Source: Acidovorax soli
Lineage (GTDB): Bacteria > Pseudomonadota > Gammaproteobacteria > Burkholderiales > Burkholderiaceae_C
Reading direction: 5' to 3'
Assembly (NCBI RefSeq): GCF_014207955.1
Contig: NZ_JACHLK010000002.1
Span: forward strand, 186,001 to 250,000
DNA: 64,000 bases
The notes under the pieces were generated by a model. That model searched no databases. It saw only the letters and a program-made list of their open reading frames with translations, and was not told where the DNA came from. Each line of letters opens with the position of its first letter. The first letter of the stretch is position 1. A program made the translations under genes and the position numbers. Shown here one piece after another: positions 23,570 through 34,447 of the stretch.

Positions 23570-25615
23570 TCAGGCCGCGACCGGTTCGGCCATGCCCTGG
23601 TGGCGCATCAAGGCGTCCAGGCGCGGCTCGCGGCCCCGAAAGGCCTTGAACGACTCCATGGCCGGGCGGCTGCCGCCGGCCTCCAGGATCGCCTCGCGGT
23701 AGCGGCGGCCGGTTTCGGCGCTCGGCTGGCCATCGCTGCCCACCGTTTCTTCAAACGCCGCATAGGCGTCGGCGCTCAGCACCTCGGCCCATTTGTAGCT
23801 GTAATAGCCCGCAGCATAACCGCCCGCGAAGATGTGGCTGAAGGTATGCGCCGTGCGGCTGAAGGCCGGCGGCTGCAGCACGGCCACCTCGGCGCGCACC
23901 TGGGCCAGCAGAGGCATGATGTCCTTTGCGGGATCGTGCTCGGTGTGCAGCAGCATGTCGAACAGCGAGAACTCGATCTGGCGCAGGGTCTGCATGCCGC
24001 TCTGGAAGTTCTTGGCTGCGATCATCTTGTCGAACAGCGCGCGCGGCAGGGGCTCGCCCGTGTCCACATGGGCCGTCATGTGCTTGAGCACATCCCACTC
24101 CCAGCAGAAGTTCTCCATGAACTGGCTGGGCAGTTCCACCGCATCCCACTCCACGCCGCCGATGCCCGAGACGTCGCGCTCGTTCACCTGGGTCAGCATG
24201 TGGTGCAGGCCGTGGCCGAATTCGTGGAACAGGGTGATCACATCGTCGTGCGTGAGCAGCGGCGGCTTGCCGTCCACGCCGCTGGCGAAGTTGCACACCA
24301 GGTGCGCCACCGGGGTCTGCAGCACGCCTGTGTCGGGGCGCAGCCAGCGCGTGCGCACATCGTCCATCCAGGCGCCGCCGCGCTTGCCGGTGCGGGCCGG
24401 CTGGTCCAGGTAGAACTGGCCGACCAGCGTGTCGCCGCGCTCGATGCGATAAAACTCCACGGCGGGGTTCCATACGGGCGCGCTGTCGCGGCGTATGGCC
24501 ACTTCAAACAGCGTCTCGATGATCTTGAACAGGCCCGCCAGCACCTTGGGGGCCGTGAAGTACTGCTTGACCTCCTGCTCGCTGAAGGCGTAGCGCGCTT
24601 CCTTGAGCTTTTCGGCCACATAGGGCCAGTCCCAGGACTGCGGGTCGGCCAGGCCGAGCTGGCTGGACGCAAAGGCGCGCAGATCGGCCACGTCCTTTTC
24701 GGCATAGGGCCGGGCGCGGTGCGCCAGGTCACGCAGGAAGGTGACGACCTCGGTGGGTGAATCGGCCATCTTGGCCACGACCGAGACTTCGCCGAAGTTG
24801 GCATAGCCCAGCAGTTGCGCCTCTTCCTTGCGCAGGGCCAGGATCTCGCCGATCAAGGCCGTGTTGTCGTACTTGCGGGCATCGCCCTCGGCCTGGTCGG
24901 AGGCCCGGGTCACATAGGCGCGGTAGATCTTCTCGCGCAGCGCGCTCTGGTGCGCGAACTGCATCACCGGCAGGTAGCACGGCATCTTCAGGGTGAGCTT
25001 GTAGCCTTCCTTGCCTTCGGCCTGGGCGGCATCGCGTGCGGCCTGCAGCACGTCGGCAGGGATGCCATCGACTTCGGCCTCGGTGGCGTAGTAGGCAAAG
25101 GCGTCCGTGGCATCCAGGGCGTTTTCGCTGAACTTCTGGCTCAGTTCGGCCTGGCGCTCCTGGATCTGGGCGAAACGCTCCTTGGCGGCACCCACCAGTT
25201 CTGCGCCGCTGAGCACGAAGTTGCGCACGGCGTTCTTGTGCGCCTGGCGCTGCTCGCTGGTCAGCGTGGCCGGATCGATGGCCTTGTACTTTGCGTACAG
25301 GCGTTCGTCGGCGCCCAGGCGGGTCCAGAACTCGGTGACACGGGGCAGGGCGGCGTTGTAGGCGGCGCGCAACTCGGGCGTGTCGGCCACGCTGTTGAGA
25401 TGGCTCACCGCACCCCAGGCCGTGCCCAGCTGTTCGGTGGCCACGTCCAGCACCTTGGCAATGGCATCCCAGCGGGCGGGAAAGTCGGGGGCAGTCACCG
25501 CCTCCAGCGCCGCGTTGGCACGCCCGAGCAGAACATCGACCGCAGGGGCGACGTCCTCGGGGGTGATGCGGTCAAACTGGGGAAGGCCGGAAAATTCGAG
25601 AAGGGCGTTGCTCAT
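23570..25615 (-). CDS. prlC: Oligopeptidase A (M3 metallopeptidase)
   Basis: A 681-residue cytosolic zinc endopeptidase that degrades short peptides such as cleaved signal peptides. The zinc motif HEFGH is at residues 464-468 (in LFHEFGHGLHHML), and the third ligand region is GIGGVEWDAVELPSQFMENF downstream. The length and N-terminal helical domain fit the M3A family. Start and stop leave short gaps of about 40 bases to folD and to the glutaredoxin-like gene, all on the same strand, so a loose operon is likely. Confidence 0.95.
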   Translation of the reverse strand: MSNALLEFSGLPQFDRITPEDVAPAVDVLLGRANAALEAVTAPDFPARWDAIAKVLDVATEQLGTAWGAVSHLNSVADTPELRAAYNAALPRVTEFWTRLGADERLYAKYKAIDPATLTSEQRQAHKNAVRNFVLSGAELVGAAKERFAQIQERQAELSQKFSENALDATDAFAYYATEAEVDGIPADVLQAARDAAQAEGKEGYKLTLKMPCYLPVMQFAHQSALREKIYRAYVTRASDQAEGDARKYDNTALIGEILALRKEEAQLLGYANFGEVSVVAKMADSPTEVVTFLRDLAHRARPYAEKDVADLRAFASSQLGLADPQSWDWPYVAEKLKEARYAFSEQEVKQYFTAPKVLAGLFKIIETLFEVAIRRDSAPVWNPAVEFYRIERGDTLVGQFYLDQPARTGKRGGAWMDDVRTRWLRPDTGVLQTPVAHLVCNFASGVDGKPPLLTHDDVITLFHEFGHGLHHMLTQVNERDVSGIGGVEWDAVELPSQFMENFCWEWDVLKHMTAHVDTGEPLPRALFDKMIAAKNFQSGMQTLRQIEFSLFDMLLHTEHDPAKDIMPLLAQVRAEVAVLQPPAFSRTAHTFSHIFAGGYAAGYYSYKWAEVLSADAYAAFEETVGSDGQPSAETGRRYREAILEAGGSRPAMESFKAFRGREPRLDALMRHQGMAEPVAA

Positions 25616-25655
25616 GCGGTGTAGATGGCGCCTCGGGGCGTAGGTTCAAGGTTTT

Positions 25656-26513
25656 TCAGCGGCCTGCTGCCGTGCGCTCGGCGGCCTCGATGGTGTTCAC
25701 CAGCAGCATGGTAATCGTCATCGGGCCGACCCCGCCAGGGACGGGGGTGATCCAGCCGGCCACTTCCTTGACGCCTTCGAAATCCACGTCGCCGCAGAGC
25801 TTGCCTTCATCGTTGCGATTCATGCCCACGTCGATCACCACGGCGCCGGGCTTGACCATGTCGGCGGTCAGTACATTGCGCTTGCCCACGGCCGCCACAA
25901 TCACGTCGGCCTGCAGGGTCTGGGCCTTCAGATCCTGTGTGGCGCTGTGGCAAACGGTAACGGTAGCGTTCTGGCCCAGCAGCATCAGCGCCATGGGCTT
26001 GCCCACGATGTTGCTGCGGCCAATGACCACGGCGTGCTTGCCCTTGAGGGGGTAGCCGATGCTCTCCAGCATCTTCATGCAGCCGTAGGGGGTGCAGGGC
26101 CAGAAGCCAGGCATGCCGGTCATCAGCGCGCCTGCGCTGGCAATGTGGAAGCCGTCCACATCCTTGGCGGGCGAAATGGCTTCGATGACCTTCTGCGCGT
26201 CGATGTGCTTGGGCAGAGGCAACTGCACCAGGATGCCGTGGATGCTGGCGTCGTTGTTGAGTGCCTCCACGCGGGCCAGCAGCGCTGCCTCGGTCATGTC
26301 GGCGTCGTACTTCTCCAGGACAGAGTGCAGGCCGCTGTCCTCGCAGGCCTTGACCTTGTTGCGCACATAGACCTGGCTGGCAGGGTTGTCGCCCACCAGC
26401 ACGACGGCCAACCCGGGCGTGACACCGCGCCCTTTCAGGGCAGCGGAGCGTTGCGCCACGTCGGTGCGCAGTTGGCGGGAGAGGGCGTTGCCATCGATGA
26501 GTTGGGCTGTCAT
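25656..26513 (-). CDS. folD: Bifunctional methylenetetrahydrofolate dehydrogenase / methenyltetrahydrofolate cyclohydrolase
   Basis: A 285-residue cytosolic enzyme of one-carbon metabolism that oxidises 5,10-methylene-THF and hydrolyses the methenyl form. The active-site segment [14 protein letters not shown] contains Tyr49 and Lys53, equivalent to Tyr50 and Lys54 of E. coli FolD. Further motifs are [19 protein letters not shown], the nucleotide loop [15 protein letters not shown], and the C-terminal [15 protein letters not shown]. The length is normal. It lies 78 bases downstream of the response-regulator gene on the same strand. Confidence 0.97.
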   Translation of the reverse strand: MTAQLIDGNALSRQLRTDVAQRSAALKGRGVTPGLAVVLVGDNPASQVYVRNKVKACEDSGLHSVLEKYDADMTEAALLARVEALNNDASIHGILVQLPLPKHIDAQKVIEAISPAKDVDGFHIASAGALMTGMPGFWPCTPYGCMKMLESIGYPLKGKHAVVIGRSNIVGKPMALMLLGQNATVTVCHSATQDLKAQTLQADVIVAAVGKRNVLTADMVKPGAVVIDVGMNRNDEGKLCGDVDFEGVKEVAGWITPVPGGVGPMTITMLLVNTIEAAERTAAGR

Positions 26514-26591
26514 ATCGAAAATACCGGTCGAAAATGCTGTTGGCGCTGGACGCGCAAGCGCCAGCAGCCGTCATAAGTAGAGAGGAATGCG

Positions 26592-27218
26592 TCAGCCCTT
26601 GGGGGCATTCTGGCCGAGGGCGATCTTCAGCAGATCGGCCACGGTGTTGGCGTTGAGCTTTTCCATGATGTTGGCGCGGTGCGCCTCCACCGTCTTGATG
26701 CTGATCCCGAGGTCGTCGGCGATCTGCTTGTTGAGGCGGCCGGCCACGATGCGTTCGAGCACCTGCGCCTCGCGGCTGGTGAGCTTGGAGAGCAGGGCGT
26801 CGCGGCTGGCGGCCTGCTGGTAGCCGGCAAACGCCTCGCGGGCATGGTCCAGCATGCGCTCGACCAGGCCGACCAGCTCTTCCTCGTCAAAAGGCTTCTG
26901 GATGAAGTCGAGCGCGCCCTTCTTCATGGTGTTCACGGCCATGGGCACGTCGCCGTGGCCGGTGATGAACACGATGGGCAGGGGGGACTTGCGCTCGATC
27001 AGGCGGTCCTGCAGCTCCAGGCCGGTCATGCCGCCCATGCGGATGTCCACGATCAGGCAGGCCACTTCGCGGGGGTCGTAGCGCGACAGAAAGGTCTCGG
27101 CCGAATCAAAGCAGCGCACCCGGTAGTCCTTGCCTTCCAGCAGCCACTGCAGGGAGTCTCGGACCGCTTCGTCATCGTCCACGACGTATACGGTGCCTTT
27201 TTTCGGAATCAAGCTCAT
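26592..27218 (-). CDS. FixJ-type response regulator
   Basis: A 208-residue regulator. The receiver has acidic residues VVDDDEA at 12-18, the phosphoacceptor Asp58 in LIVDIRMGGMTG, Thr in FITGHGDVPMAV and Lys in FIQKPFDEEEL; this last block is the FixJ/TodT/StyR signature. The C-terminal LuxR HTH reads LTSREAQVLERIVAGRLNKQ, then IADDLGISIKTVEAHRA. The start overlaps the stop of the sensor-kinase gene (ATGA), so the two form a pair. The pyruvate dehydrogenase operon starts divergently beyond the kinase and is a candidate target. Confidence 0.94.
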   Translation of the reverse strand: MSLIPKKGTVYVVDDDEAVRDSLQWLLEGKDYRVRCFDSAETFLSRYDPREVACLIVDIRMGGMTGLELQDRLIERKSPLPIVFITGHGDVPMAVNTMKKGALDFIQKPFDEEELVGLVERMLDHAREAFAGYQQAASRDALLSKLTSREAQVLERIVAGRLNKQIADDLGISIKTVEAHRANIMEKLNANTVADLLKIALGQNAPKG

Positions 27219-29776
27219 GCAATTGTCCTTGGAGTGTGTGCGTTTGCTACAGAATTTGTAGTGTCATCGGCAGGCTTGGCAAGCGGCAACCAGAAGGAGA
27301 ACCTGCAGCCGGTGACCTCGGAACCATTGTAGATGTTCTCTGCATGCATCCGGCCCTGGTGCGACTCGACGATGCTGCGGCACAGATTGAGGCCCATGCC
27401 CATGCCTTCCTGCTTGGTGGAGAAGAAGGCTTCGAACAGCCGCTCCAGCACCTCGGGCGCCAGGCCCTTGCCCGTGTCCAGCACCGAGAACTCGACCACG
27501 CCGCGGTCGTCGATGGTCTTGGGGACCACGCGCAGCTCCACGCTGCGGCCGGCCGTGGGGCGGTTGGCCTGCTGGATGGCCTCGGCGCCGTTCTTCATCA
27601 GGTTCACCAGCACCTGCTCGATCAGGATGGTGTCGGCCATCACGGGCGGCAGGCGCGCGGCGATATAGAGGGTCAGGCGCACATGGTGGCGGCGCAGCTC
27701 GATGTCGGCCAGTTCCACGGCCTCGGTCACCATGGAGTGCACATCGGCCAGGGCCCGGTTGGGCTCGCTCTTCTTCACGAAGGAGCGGATGCGCTGGATG
27801 ATCTGCCCCGCGCGCTGGGCCTGGTGGGCCGTCTTCTGCAGCGCGGTGAGCAGCGCTTCTTCCGTCAACTGCCCGCTCTGGATGCGCGAGACCATGCCGC
27901 TGCAGTAATTGTTGATGGCCGTGAGCGGCTGGTTGAGCTCGTGCGCCACGCTGGACGCCATCTCGCCCATGGTGATGAGCCGGCTCACCGACTGGGCGCG
28001 CTCGGCCTGGCGCGAGGCCTGCTCTTCGGCCTGGCGGCGCGGCGTGATGTCGGTGGCGATCACCATCTGTGCCAGGCGGCCGTCCACCCAGTTCAGGTAG
28101 CGCGAGCGCACTTCCAGCCACTTGCCCAGGTCGGGTAAAAAGATTTCGGCGTTCTCGGTGCGGGCGCTGGTCAGCGTGTCGGTGGGCAGGCCCATCAGGC
28201 CGTCCTCGTCGTCCACGCCCGAACTGGTGCTGTTGGCCACGGGCACCACGCCGGCCTGGGCCACCAGCTGCAGGTGGCCCCCGGTCTGTGAGCCGAACCA
28301 CTGGCGGTACAGCTTGTTGGCAAACAGCAGCTCCTCGCTGCCCAGCGGCGCCACAGAGACCGAAGCATCGAGCGATTCGAGCACGATGGTGAAGCGCTCG
28401 TGCGAGGCCGACAGCTGCTCGCGCACCCGGTTGGGCTCGGTGATGTCGGTCATCGACGTCATCCAGCCCGTCTGGTGGCCGTGGGCGTCGATCAGCGGCG
28501 AGACATACAGCCGCGCGTCGAACAGCGTGCCGCTTTTGCGCCGCACGCGCACCTGGAAGCCGCCGACGATGGTCTTGCCGCTCAGCTCGTCGCGCAGCTT
28601 GGCGTGCAGGGCCTCGTGGTCCGAGTCGGGCCAGTAGGGAAACGGCGCCTTCAGGCCCACCAGCTCGGCTTCGCTCCAGCCTGTCATCTGGCAGAAGGCG
28701 GCGTTCACATAGGTGATGCGGCCCTCCATGTCCAGGGCGCGCATGCCGGTGAGGATGGAATTCTCCATCGCGCGGCGGAAATTGGTCTCGGCCACCAGGG
28801 CCTGCTGGGCCTGCATGCGCCGGCGCGTGTGGCGCCAGGTGGCGATCAGCATCCAGGCTGTCATGGCCGAGAGGGTGCCCACCAGCCAGAACAGGCCGCT
28901 GCCCACCACGCCCAGCGAGGTGCGGTAGGCCTGGGCGCGCAGCACCAGGCCGTTGCCCACGGGGGACACGGGCACCTCGTACTCGTTGGCGCGCGGGCTC
29001 CAGGGCAGGAACTGCGTGGCCGGGTTGCGCGGGCCCAAAGGGGTGCCGGCCAGCACCTGGCTCTTGCCGTCGAGCATGGTCACGGCATAGCGCGCCAGCA
29101 CCTCGGTCGGCGTGCCATAGCGCAGCAGGCTGTCGATGGAGTATTCGCCCAGCACCACGCCGCTGAACTTGCCCTGGTTGTTGAGTGGCACCTGCAACTG
29201 CAGCAGGGGTGTCACATCCCCCTGGGAGGCGGGCGGCTGGGCGTAGACGGGCTGCTGCAGGTCGCGCGCGAGGCCATAGGTGTCTGCCGTGTCACCGGCC
29301 TTGAGCACCTCGCCGGCAATGCGCAGTTCGCTGCTGGCCAGGGTGGGTGCGGCATGGCTGGCGCGGATACGGCGGCGCTCATCGATCCAGGTGATGGCCT
29401 GCAGTTCCGGGTACTGGCTGATCAGCGTCTCGGCCCGGCTCACGAACTCGGAGCGCTCCAGCTCCTGGTTGGACAGGTCGCGCGCGATGCGCATGAGCTG
29501 CTCCTGGCGCTCCAGCAGGCGCAGGCGCACGCGCTGCTGGGCGTATTCCACATCGCGGCGCAGGGCTTCCTGCTCGCGCTCGGCCTCTTCGGCGCGCAGG
29601 TACCAGAAGGCCGCCACGATGGCGGCCAGGAACATCAGCACTGCCGCCAGGGGTGCGAGGGCGGCAAACCGGTCCTGCCGGGTGGGCGAGAGGCTGCGCC
29701 ACCACTTGCGCCACCAGCGTGCGGGGGCCGCAATGGGCGAGACCGTGGGGGAGGGCGCGGGATCGGTGGCTTGCAT
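27215..29776 (-). CDS. PAS-domain sensor histidine kinase
   Basis: An 853-residue inner-membrane kinase. A helix near residues 40-60 (LAPLAAVLMFLAAIVAAFWYL) is followed by an extracytoplasmic region with a coiled-coil start. A second helix (GLFWLVGTLSAMTAWMLIA) lies near residue 310. Two PAS modules come next; the first reads RRAMENSILTGMRALDMEGR. The H-box is GEMASSVAHELNQPLTAINNY with His612, and the N-box is LMKNGAEAIQQ. The G-boxes are DTGKGL and GMGMGLNLC. This is a FixL/DctB-like layout. The ATG at 29776 begins MQATDPAPSP; a longer reading to 29983 would consume the promoter region and looks non-coding. It is divergent from aceE. Confidence 0.9.
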   Translation of the reverse strand: MQATDPAPSPTVSPIAAPARWWRKWWRSLSPTRQDRFAALAPLAAVLMFLAAIVAAFWYLRAEEAEREQEALRRDVEYAQQRVRLRLLERQEQLMRIARDLSNQELERSEFVSRAETLISQYPELQAITWIDERRRIRASHAAPTLASSELRIAGEVLKAGDTADTYGLARDLQQPVYAQPPASQGDVTPLLQLQVPLNNQGKFSGVVLGEYSIDSLLRYGTPTEVLARYAVTMLDGKSQVLAGTPLGPRNPATQFLPWSPRANEYEVPVSPVGNGLVLRAQAYRTSLGVVGSGLFWLVGTLSAMTAWMLIATWRHTRRRMQAQQALVAETNFRRAMENSILTGMRALDMEGRITYVNAAFCQMTGWSEAELVGLKAPFPYWPDSDHEALHAKLRDELSGKTIVGGFQVRVRRKSGTLFDARLYVSPLIDAHGHQTGWMTSMTDITEPNRVREQLSASHERFTIVLESLDASVSVAPLGSEELLFANKLYRQWFGSQTGGHLQLVAQAGVVPVANSTSSGVDDEDGLMGLPTDTLTSARTENAEIFLPDLGKWLEVRSRYLNWVDGRLAQMVIATDITPRRQAEEQASRQAERAQSVSRLITMGEMASSVAHELNQPLTAINNYCSGMVSRIQSGQLTEEALLTALQKTAHQAQRAGQIIQRIRSFVKKSEPNRALADVHSMVTEAVELADIELRRHHVRLTLYIAARLPPVMADTILIEQVLVNLMKNGAEAIQQANRPTAGRSVELRVVPKTIDDRGVVEFSVLDTGKGLAPEVLERLFEAFFSTKQEGMGMGLNLCRSIVESHQGRMHAENIYNGSEVTGCRFSFWLPLAKPADDTTNSVANAHTPRTIA

Positions 29777-30017
29777 GGAGCCCCCAAGTGTAGAGGAGGC
29801 GCACACCTGGTTACGGACAGCCGGGGGAAAGCTGTCCACGATCCTTGGCCATGCATGGGCGCAGTGAGGCCAGACTGTTTGCGAACGCCCGTTCTTGTGC
29901 ACTTGCAGCAAAATCTCATAATGCGATATGAATAGGCACCATTTGAAATTGGCAAAAAGTTGTGAGAAACTAGGGACAGTCATCTAAATTGCTGCCACAT
30001 CTACAGGAGACAAAAGC
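29777..30017. promoter_or_regulatory. Divergent control region between the PAS kinase and aceE
   Basis: A 241-base region without a gene, AT-richer than its surroundings over 29900-30000. It contains the imperfect palindrome CATAATGCGATATG (10 of 14 positions symmetrical) near 29917-29930. AGGAGA at 30005-30010 is the aceE ribosome binding site. I could not assign -35 and -10 boxes with confidence. Confidence 0.5.
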
Positions 30018-32735
30018 ATGTCAGCTCAGCCCGACCCACAGGCCGGTTTCGGCATCGGTACCGACGCCGATCAACAAGAGACCCGTGAATGGATGGACGC
30101 GCTGTCCGCCGTGATCGACAAGGAGGGCCCGGAGCGCGCCCACTACCTGCTCGAACAACTCCTCGAACATGCGCGCCAGAGCAGCATCGACATGCCGTTC
30201 TCGGCCAATACCGGCTATGTGAACACCATCGAGCCAACGCAGGAAGCCCACTGCCCCGGCAACATCGCCATTGAAAAGCGCCTGCGCGCCTATATGCGCT
30301 GGAACGCCATGGCCATGGTGGTGCGCGCCAACCGCCTGAACCCCGCTGATGGTGGCGACCTGGGCGGCCACATCGGCTCCTTCGCCTCGGTGGCCAGCAT
30401 GTTCGGCGCCGGCTTCAACCACTTCTGGCACGCTGCCAGCGAAAACCACGGCGGTGACCTGCTGTACATCCAGGGCCACAGCTCGCCCGGCATCTACGCG
30501 CGCGCCTACCTTGAGGGCCGCCTGACCGAAGAGCAGCTCGACAGCTTCCGCCAGGAAGTGGACGGCAAGGGCCTCTCGAGCTACCCCCACCCCAAGCTCA
30601 TGCCCGAGTTCTGGCAGTTCCCCACGGTGTCCATGGGCCTGGGCCCGCTGATGGCCATCTACCAGGCGCGCTTCCTCAAGTACCTGCACGCCCGCGGCAT
30701 TGCCGACACCGCCAACCGCAAGGTCTGGGTGTTCTGCGGCGACGGTGAGATGGACGAACCCGAATCGCTGGGCGCCATCGGCCTGGCAGCGCGCGAAAAC
30801 CTGGACAACCTGGTCTTCGTGATCAACTGCAACCTGCAGCGCCTGGACGGCCCGGTGCGCGGCAACGGCAAGATCGTGCAGGAGCTCGAAAGCGAGTTCC
30901 GCGGCAGCGGCTGGAACGTCATCAAGCTCCTGTGGGGCAATGGCTGGGACACGCTGCTGGCGCGCGACAAGACCGGCAAGCTCAAGCAGCTGATGATGGA
31001 GACGCTGGACGGCGACTACCAGGCCATGAAGGCCAACGACGGTGCCTTCGTGCGCAAGAACTTCTTCGGCCGCTACCCCGAGACGCTCAAGCTCGTCGAG
31101 CACATGACCGACGAAGAGATCTTCGAGCTGCGCCGCGGCGGCCATGAGCCCGCCAAGGTGTACGCCGCCTTCCACGCCGCCAACGAGCACAAGAACCAGC
31201 CCACCGTGCTGCTGGTCAAGACCGTCAAGGGCTACGGCATGGGCAAGGCCGGTGAAGGCAAGAACACCGTGCACCAGACCAAGAAGCTCTCGGACGAGGA
31301 CATCAAGTACATCCGCGACCGCTTCAACATCCCGATCCCGGACAGCCAGCTGGCCGAGATCCCGTACTACAAGCCGGCCGACGACACGCCCGAAATGCAG
31401 TACCTGCACGAGCGCCGCAAGGCCCTGGGCGGCTACCTGCCCAAGCGCCTGCCCAAGGCCGAAGAGAGCTTCACCGTGCCCGCACTGGAGACCTTCAAGG
31501 CAGTGCTGGAGCCCACGGCCGAAGGCCGCGAGATCTCCACCACCCAGGCATATGTGCGCTTCCTCACGCAGCTGCTGCGCGACCAGGCCCTGGGCCCGCG
31601 CGTCGTGCCCATCCTGGTGGACGAGGCCCGCACCTTCGGCATGGAAGGCCTGTTCCGCCAGATCGGCATCTACAACCCCAAGGGCCAGCTGTACACCCCG
31701 GTCGACCGCGACCAGGTGATGTACTACAAGGAAGACAAGGCCGGCCAGATCCTGCAAGAGGGCATCAACGAAGCCGGCGGCATGGCCAGCTGGATCGCTG
31801 CCGCCACCAGCTACAGCACGAACAACCGGATCATGATCCCGTTCTACGTGTACTACTCGATGTTCGGCTTCCAGCGCATTGGCGACCTGGCATGGGCAGC
31901 GGGTGACATGCAGGCGCGCGGCTTCCTCCTGGGCGGTACCTCGGGCCGCACCACGCTCAACGGCGAAGGCCTGCAGCACGAAGACGGCCACAGCCACATC
32001 CTGGCCGGCACCATCCCCAACTGCGTGAGCTACGACCCGACCTTCGCCCACGAAGTCGGCGTGATCATGCACCATGGCCTCAAGCGCATGGTCGAGCGCC
32101 AGGAAAACGTCTTCTACTACCTGACCCTGCTCAACGAGAACTACGCCATGCCCGGCCTGCAACCCGGCACCGAAGAGCAGATCTTGAAGGGCATGTACAT
32201 CTGCAAGCAGGCGCCGGCCCTGGCTGCCGACGCACCCACGGTGCAACTGCTGGGCAGCGGCACCATCCTGCGCGAATCCTTCTTCGCCCAGGAACTGCTG
32301 GAAAAAGACTGGGGCGTGGCCGCCAGCATCTGGAGCTGCCCAAGCTTCAACGAACTGGCCCGCGACGGCCAGGACGTGGAGCGCTGGAACCTGCTGCACC
32401 CGACCGAAACGCCCCGCGTTTCCTTCGTGGCCGAGCAACTGGGCAAGACCACGGGCCCCGTGGTCGCCTCCACCGACTACATGAAGAACTACGCGGACCA
32501 GATCCGCTCGTTCATCCCCGCAGGCCGCACCTACAAGGTGCTCGGTACCGACGGCTTCGGCCGCAGCGACTTCCGCAGCAAGCTGCGTGAGCACTTCGAG
32601 ATCAACCGCCACTACATCGTCGTGGCGGCCCTGAAGGCGCTGTCCGAAGAAGGCAAGGTGCCGGCAGCCAAGGTGGCCGAAGCCATCGCCAAGTACAACA
32701 TCCAGGCCGACAAGGTCAACCCGCTCTACGCTTAA
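30018..32735 (+). CDS. aceE: Pyruvate dehydrogenase E1 component (homodimeric type)
   Basis: A 905-residue cytosolic thiamine-diphosphate enzyme that decarboxylates pyruvate and acetylates the lipoyl groups of E2. The ThDP/Mg motif [13 protein letters not shown] starts at residue 241, with [22 protein letters not shown] about 30 residues later. Further family blocks are [39 protein letters not shown] and [18 protein letters not shown]. The length is that of E. coli-type AceE rather than the two-chain E1. AGGAGA precedes the ATG. It is followed by aceF after 17 bases. Confidence 0.98.
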   Translation: MSAQPDPQAGFGIGTDADQQETREWMDALSAVIDKEGPERAHYLLEQLLEHARQSSIDMPFSANTGYVNTIEPTQEAHCPGNIAIEKRLRAYMRWNAMAMVVRANRLNPADGGDLGGHIGSFASVASMFGAGFNHFWHAASENHGGDLLYIQGHSSPGIYARAYLEGRLTEEQLDSFRQEVDGKGLSSYPHPKLMPEFWQFPTVSMGLGPLMAIYQARFLKYLHARGIADTANRKVWVFCGDGEMDEPESLGAIGLAARENLDNLVFVINCNLQRLDGPVRGNGKIVQELESEFRGSGWNVIKLLWGNGWDTLLARDKTGKLKQLMMETLDGDYQAMKANDGAFVRKNFFGRYPETLKLVEHMTDEEIFELRRGGHEPAKVYAAFHAANEHKNQPTVLLVKTVKGYGMGKAGEGKNTVHQTKKLSDEDIKYIRDRFNIPIPDSQLAEIPYYKPADDTPEMQYLHERRKALGGYLPKRLPKAEESFTVPALETFKAVLEPTAEGREISTTQAYVRFLTQLLRDQALGPRVVPILVDEARTFGMEGLFRQIGIYNPKGQLYTPVDRDQVMYYKEDKAGQILQEGINEAGGMASWIAAATSYSTNNRIMIPFYVYYSMFGFQRIGDLAWAAGDMQARGFLLGGTSGRTTLNGEGLQHEDGHSHILAGTIPNCVSYDPTFAHEVGVIMHHGLKRMVERQENVFYYLTLLNENYAMPGLQPGTEEQILKGMYICKQAPALAADAPTVQLLGSGTILRESFFAQELLEKDWGVAASIWSCPSFNELARDGQDVERWNLLHPTETPRVSFVAEQLGKTTGPVVASTDYMKNYADQIRSFIPAGRTYKVLGTDGFGRSDFRSKLREHFEINRHYIVVAALKALSEEGKVPAAKVAEAIAKYNIQADKVNPLYA

Positions 32736-32752
32736 AAGAACCGGAGACAACA

Positions 32753-34432
32753 ATGGCATTGGTCAACATTCAAGTCCCGGACATCGGCGACTTCGACGAA
32801 GTCGGCGTGATCGAGCTGCTCGTCAAGCCGGGCGACACGGTCAAGGCCGAGCAGTCGCTGATCACCGTCGAATCCGACAAGGCCTCGATGGAAATCCCGT
32901 CGAGCCACGCAGGCGTGGTCAAGGAACTCAAGGTCGCTGTGGGCGACAAGGTCAAGCAGGGCTCGGTCATCGTGGTGGTGGAAGCCGCCGAAGCCGGCGC
33001 CCCTGCGGCAGCCCCGGCCGCCGCCGCGCCTGCTCCGGCAGCAGCCCCCCAGGCCGCCGCCCCCGCGCCAGCACCTGCAGCCGCCGCCACCCCCGCCGCT
33101 GCAGCTGGCCCCGTGGAAGTGCGTGTGCCCGACATCGGCGATTTCAAGGACGTGGCCGTCATCGAAATGCTGGTCAAGGTGGGTGACACCATCAAGGTCG
33201 AGCAATCGCTGTTCACCGTCGAGTCCGACAAGGCCTCGATGGAGATCCCGTCGCCCGCCGCTGGCGTGGTCAAGGAACTCAAGGTCAAGATCGGCGACAC
33301 CGTGAACATCGGCGACCTGGTGGCCATCCTCGAAGGTGCGGCCGGTGCGGCTGCGCCCGCTGCCGCCGCACCTGCAGCGGCTCCGGCCGCCCAGGCCCAG
33401 GCTGCAGCAGCCCCCGCTCCTGCACAGGCCGCAGCGGCCCCGGCACCTGCAGCCGCATCGGTACCCGCCCACCAGCCTGGCACCCCCACGGCAGGCCTGC
33501 CCCACGCTTCTCCCTCGGTGCGCAAGTTCGCCCGCGAACTCGGTGTGCCGCTCGAAGAAGTCAAGGGCACCGGCCCCAAGGGCCGCATCAGCCAGGACGA
33601 CGTGCAAGCCTTCACCAAGCAGGTGATGAGTGGCGCCACCCAGACCAAGGCCCAGGCGGCCAAGGCACCCGCCGGCGGCGGTGGTGGCTCCGGCGTGGGC
33701 TTGGATCTGCTGCCCTGGCCCAAGGTCGACTTCACCAAGTTCGGCACGGTCGAGCGCAAGGACCTGTCGCGCATCAAGAAGATCAGCGGCGCCAACCTGC
33801 ACCGCAACTGGGTGATGATCCCCCACGTCACCAACAACGACGAGGCCGACATCACCGACCTGGAAGCCTTCCGCGTGTCCACCAACAAGGAGAACGAGAA
33901 GAGCGGGGTCAAGGTCACCATGCTGGCCTTCGTGATCAAGGCTGTGGTCTCGGCGCTCAAGAAGTTCCCCGAGTTCAACACCAGCCTGGACGGCGACACC
34001 CTTGTCTACAAGCAGTACTACCACATCGGCTTTGCGGCCGACACGCCCAACGGCCTGGTGGTGCCCGTGCTCAAGGACGCCGACAAGAAGGGCATCATCC
34101 AGATCAGCAATGAGATGGGTGAACTCGCCAAGAAGGCGCGCGACGGCAAGCTCGGCGCGGCCGACATGCAGGGCGGCTGCTTCTCGATCAGCTCGCTGGG
34201 CGGCATCGGCGGCACGCACTTCACGCCCATCATCAATGCGCCGGAAGTGGCCATCCTCGGCCTGTCCAAGGGCCAGATGAAGCCGGTGTGGGATGGCAAG
34301 CAGTTCGTGCCCCGCCTCACGCTGCCGCTGTCGCTGTCGTACGACCACCGTGTCATCGACGGTGCCTCGGCTGCGCGCTTCAATGCCTACCTGGGCCAAC
34401 TGCTGGCGGACTACCGCCGCATCCTGCTGTAA
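32753..34432 (+). CDS. aceF: Dihydrolipoyl acetyltransferase (E2) with two lipoyl domains
   Basis: A 559-residue E2. Two lipoyl domains carry the modified lysines Lys43 and Lys160, each in [11 protein letters not shown]. Long Ala/Pro linkers follow each domain and act as flexible swinging arms. A peripheral subunit-binding domain ([21 protein letters not shown]) comes next. The catalytic domain ends with [10 protein letters not shown], giving His532 and Asp536. The protein forms the core of the pyruvate dehydrogenase complex. The spacing to aceE and lpdA is 17 and 15 bases, so the three are one operon. Confidence 0.98.
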   Translation: MALVNIQVPDIGDFDEVGVIELLVKPGDTVKAEQSLITVESDKASMEIPSSHAGVVKELKVAVGDKVKQGSVIVVVEAAEAGAPAAAPAAAAPAPAAAPQAAAPAPAPAAAATPAAAAGPVEVRVPDIGDFKDVAVIEMLVKVGDTIKVEQSLFTVESDKASMEIPSPAAGVVKELKVKIGDTVNIGDLVAILEGAAGAAAPAAAAPAAAPAAQAQAAAAPAPAQAAAAPAPAAASVPAHQPGTPTAGLPHASPSVRKFARELGVPLEEVKGTGPKGRISQDDVQAFTKQVMSGATQTKAQAAKAPAGGGGGSGVGLDLLPWPKVDFTKFGTVERKDLSRIKKISGANLHRNWVMIPHVTNNDEADITDLEAFRVSTNKENEKSGVKVTMLAFVIKAVVSALKKFPEFNTSLDGDTLVYKQYYHIGFAADTPNGLVVPVLKDADKKGIIQISNEMGELAKKARDGKLGAADMQGGCFSISSLGGIGGTHFTPIINAPEVAILGLSKGQMKPVWDGKQFVPRLTLPLSLSYDHRVIDGASAARFNAYLGQLLADYRRILL

Positions 34433-34447
34433 CGAGGAGACCCTGCA

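Noticed and set aside
28400..29935. A 511-codon frame antisense to the PAS kinase
   Set aside because: It mirrors the kinase gene and carries only Gly/His/Val/Leu-rich sequence.
29777..29983. A 69-residue N-terminal extension of the PAS kinase
   Set aside because: The extension runs through the AT-rich divergent promoter region and has no ribosome binding site; the ATG at 29776 is a better start.
30021..32759. A 912-codon open frame antisense to aceE
   Set aside because: Same artefact; it follows the third-position pattern of aceE and has no recognisable domain.
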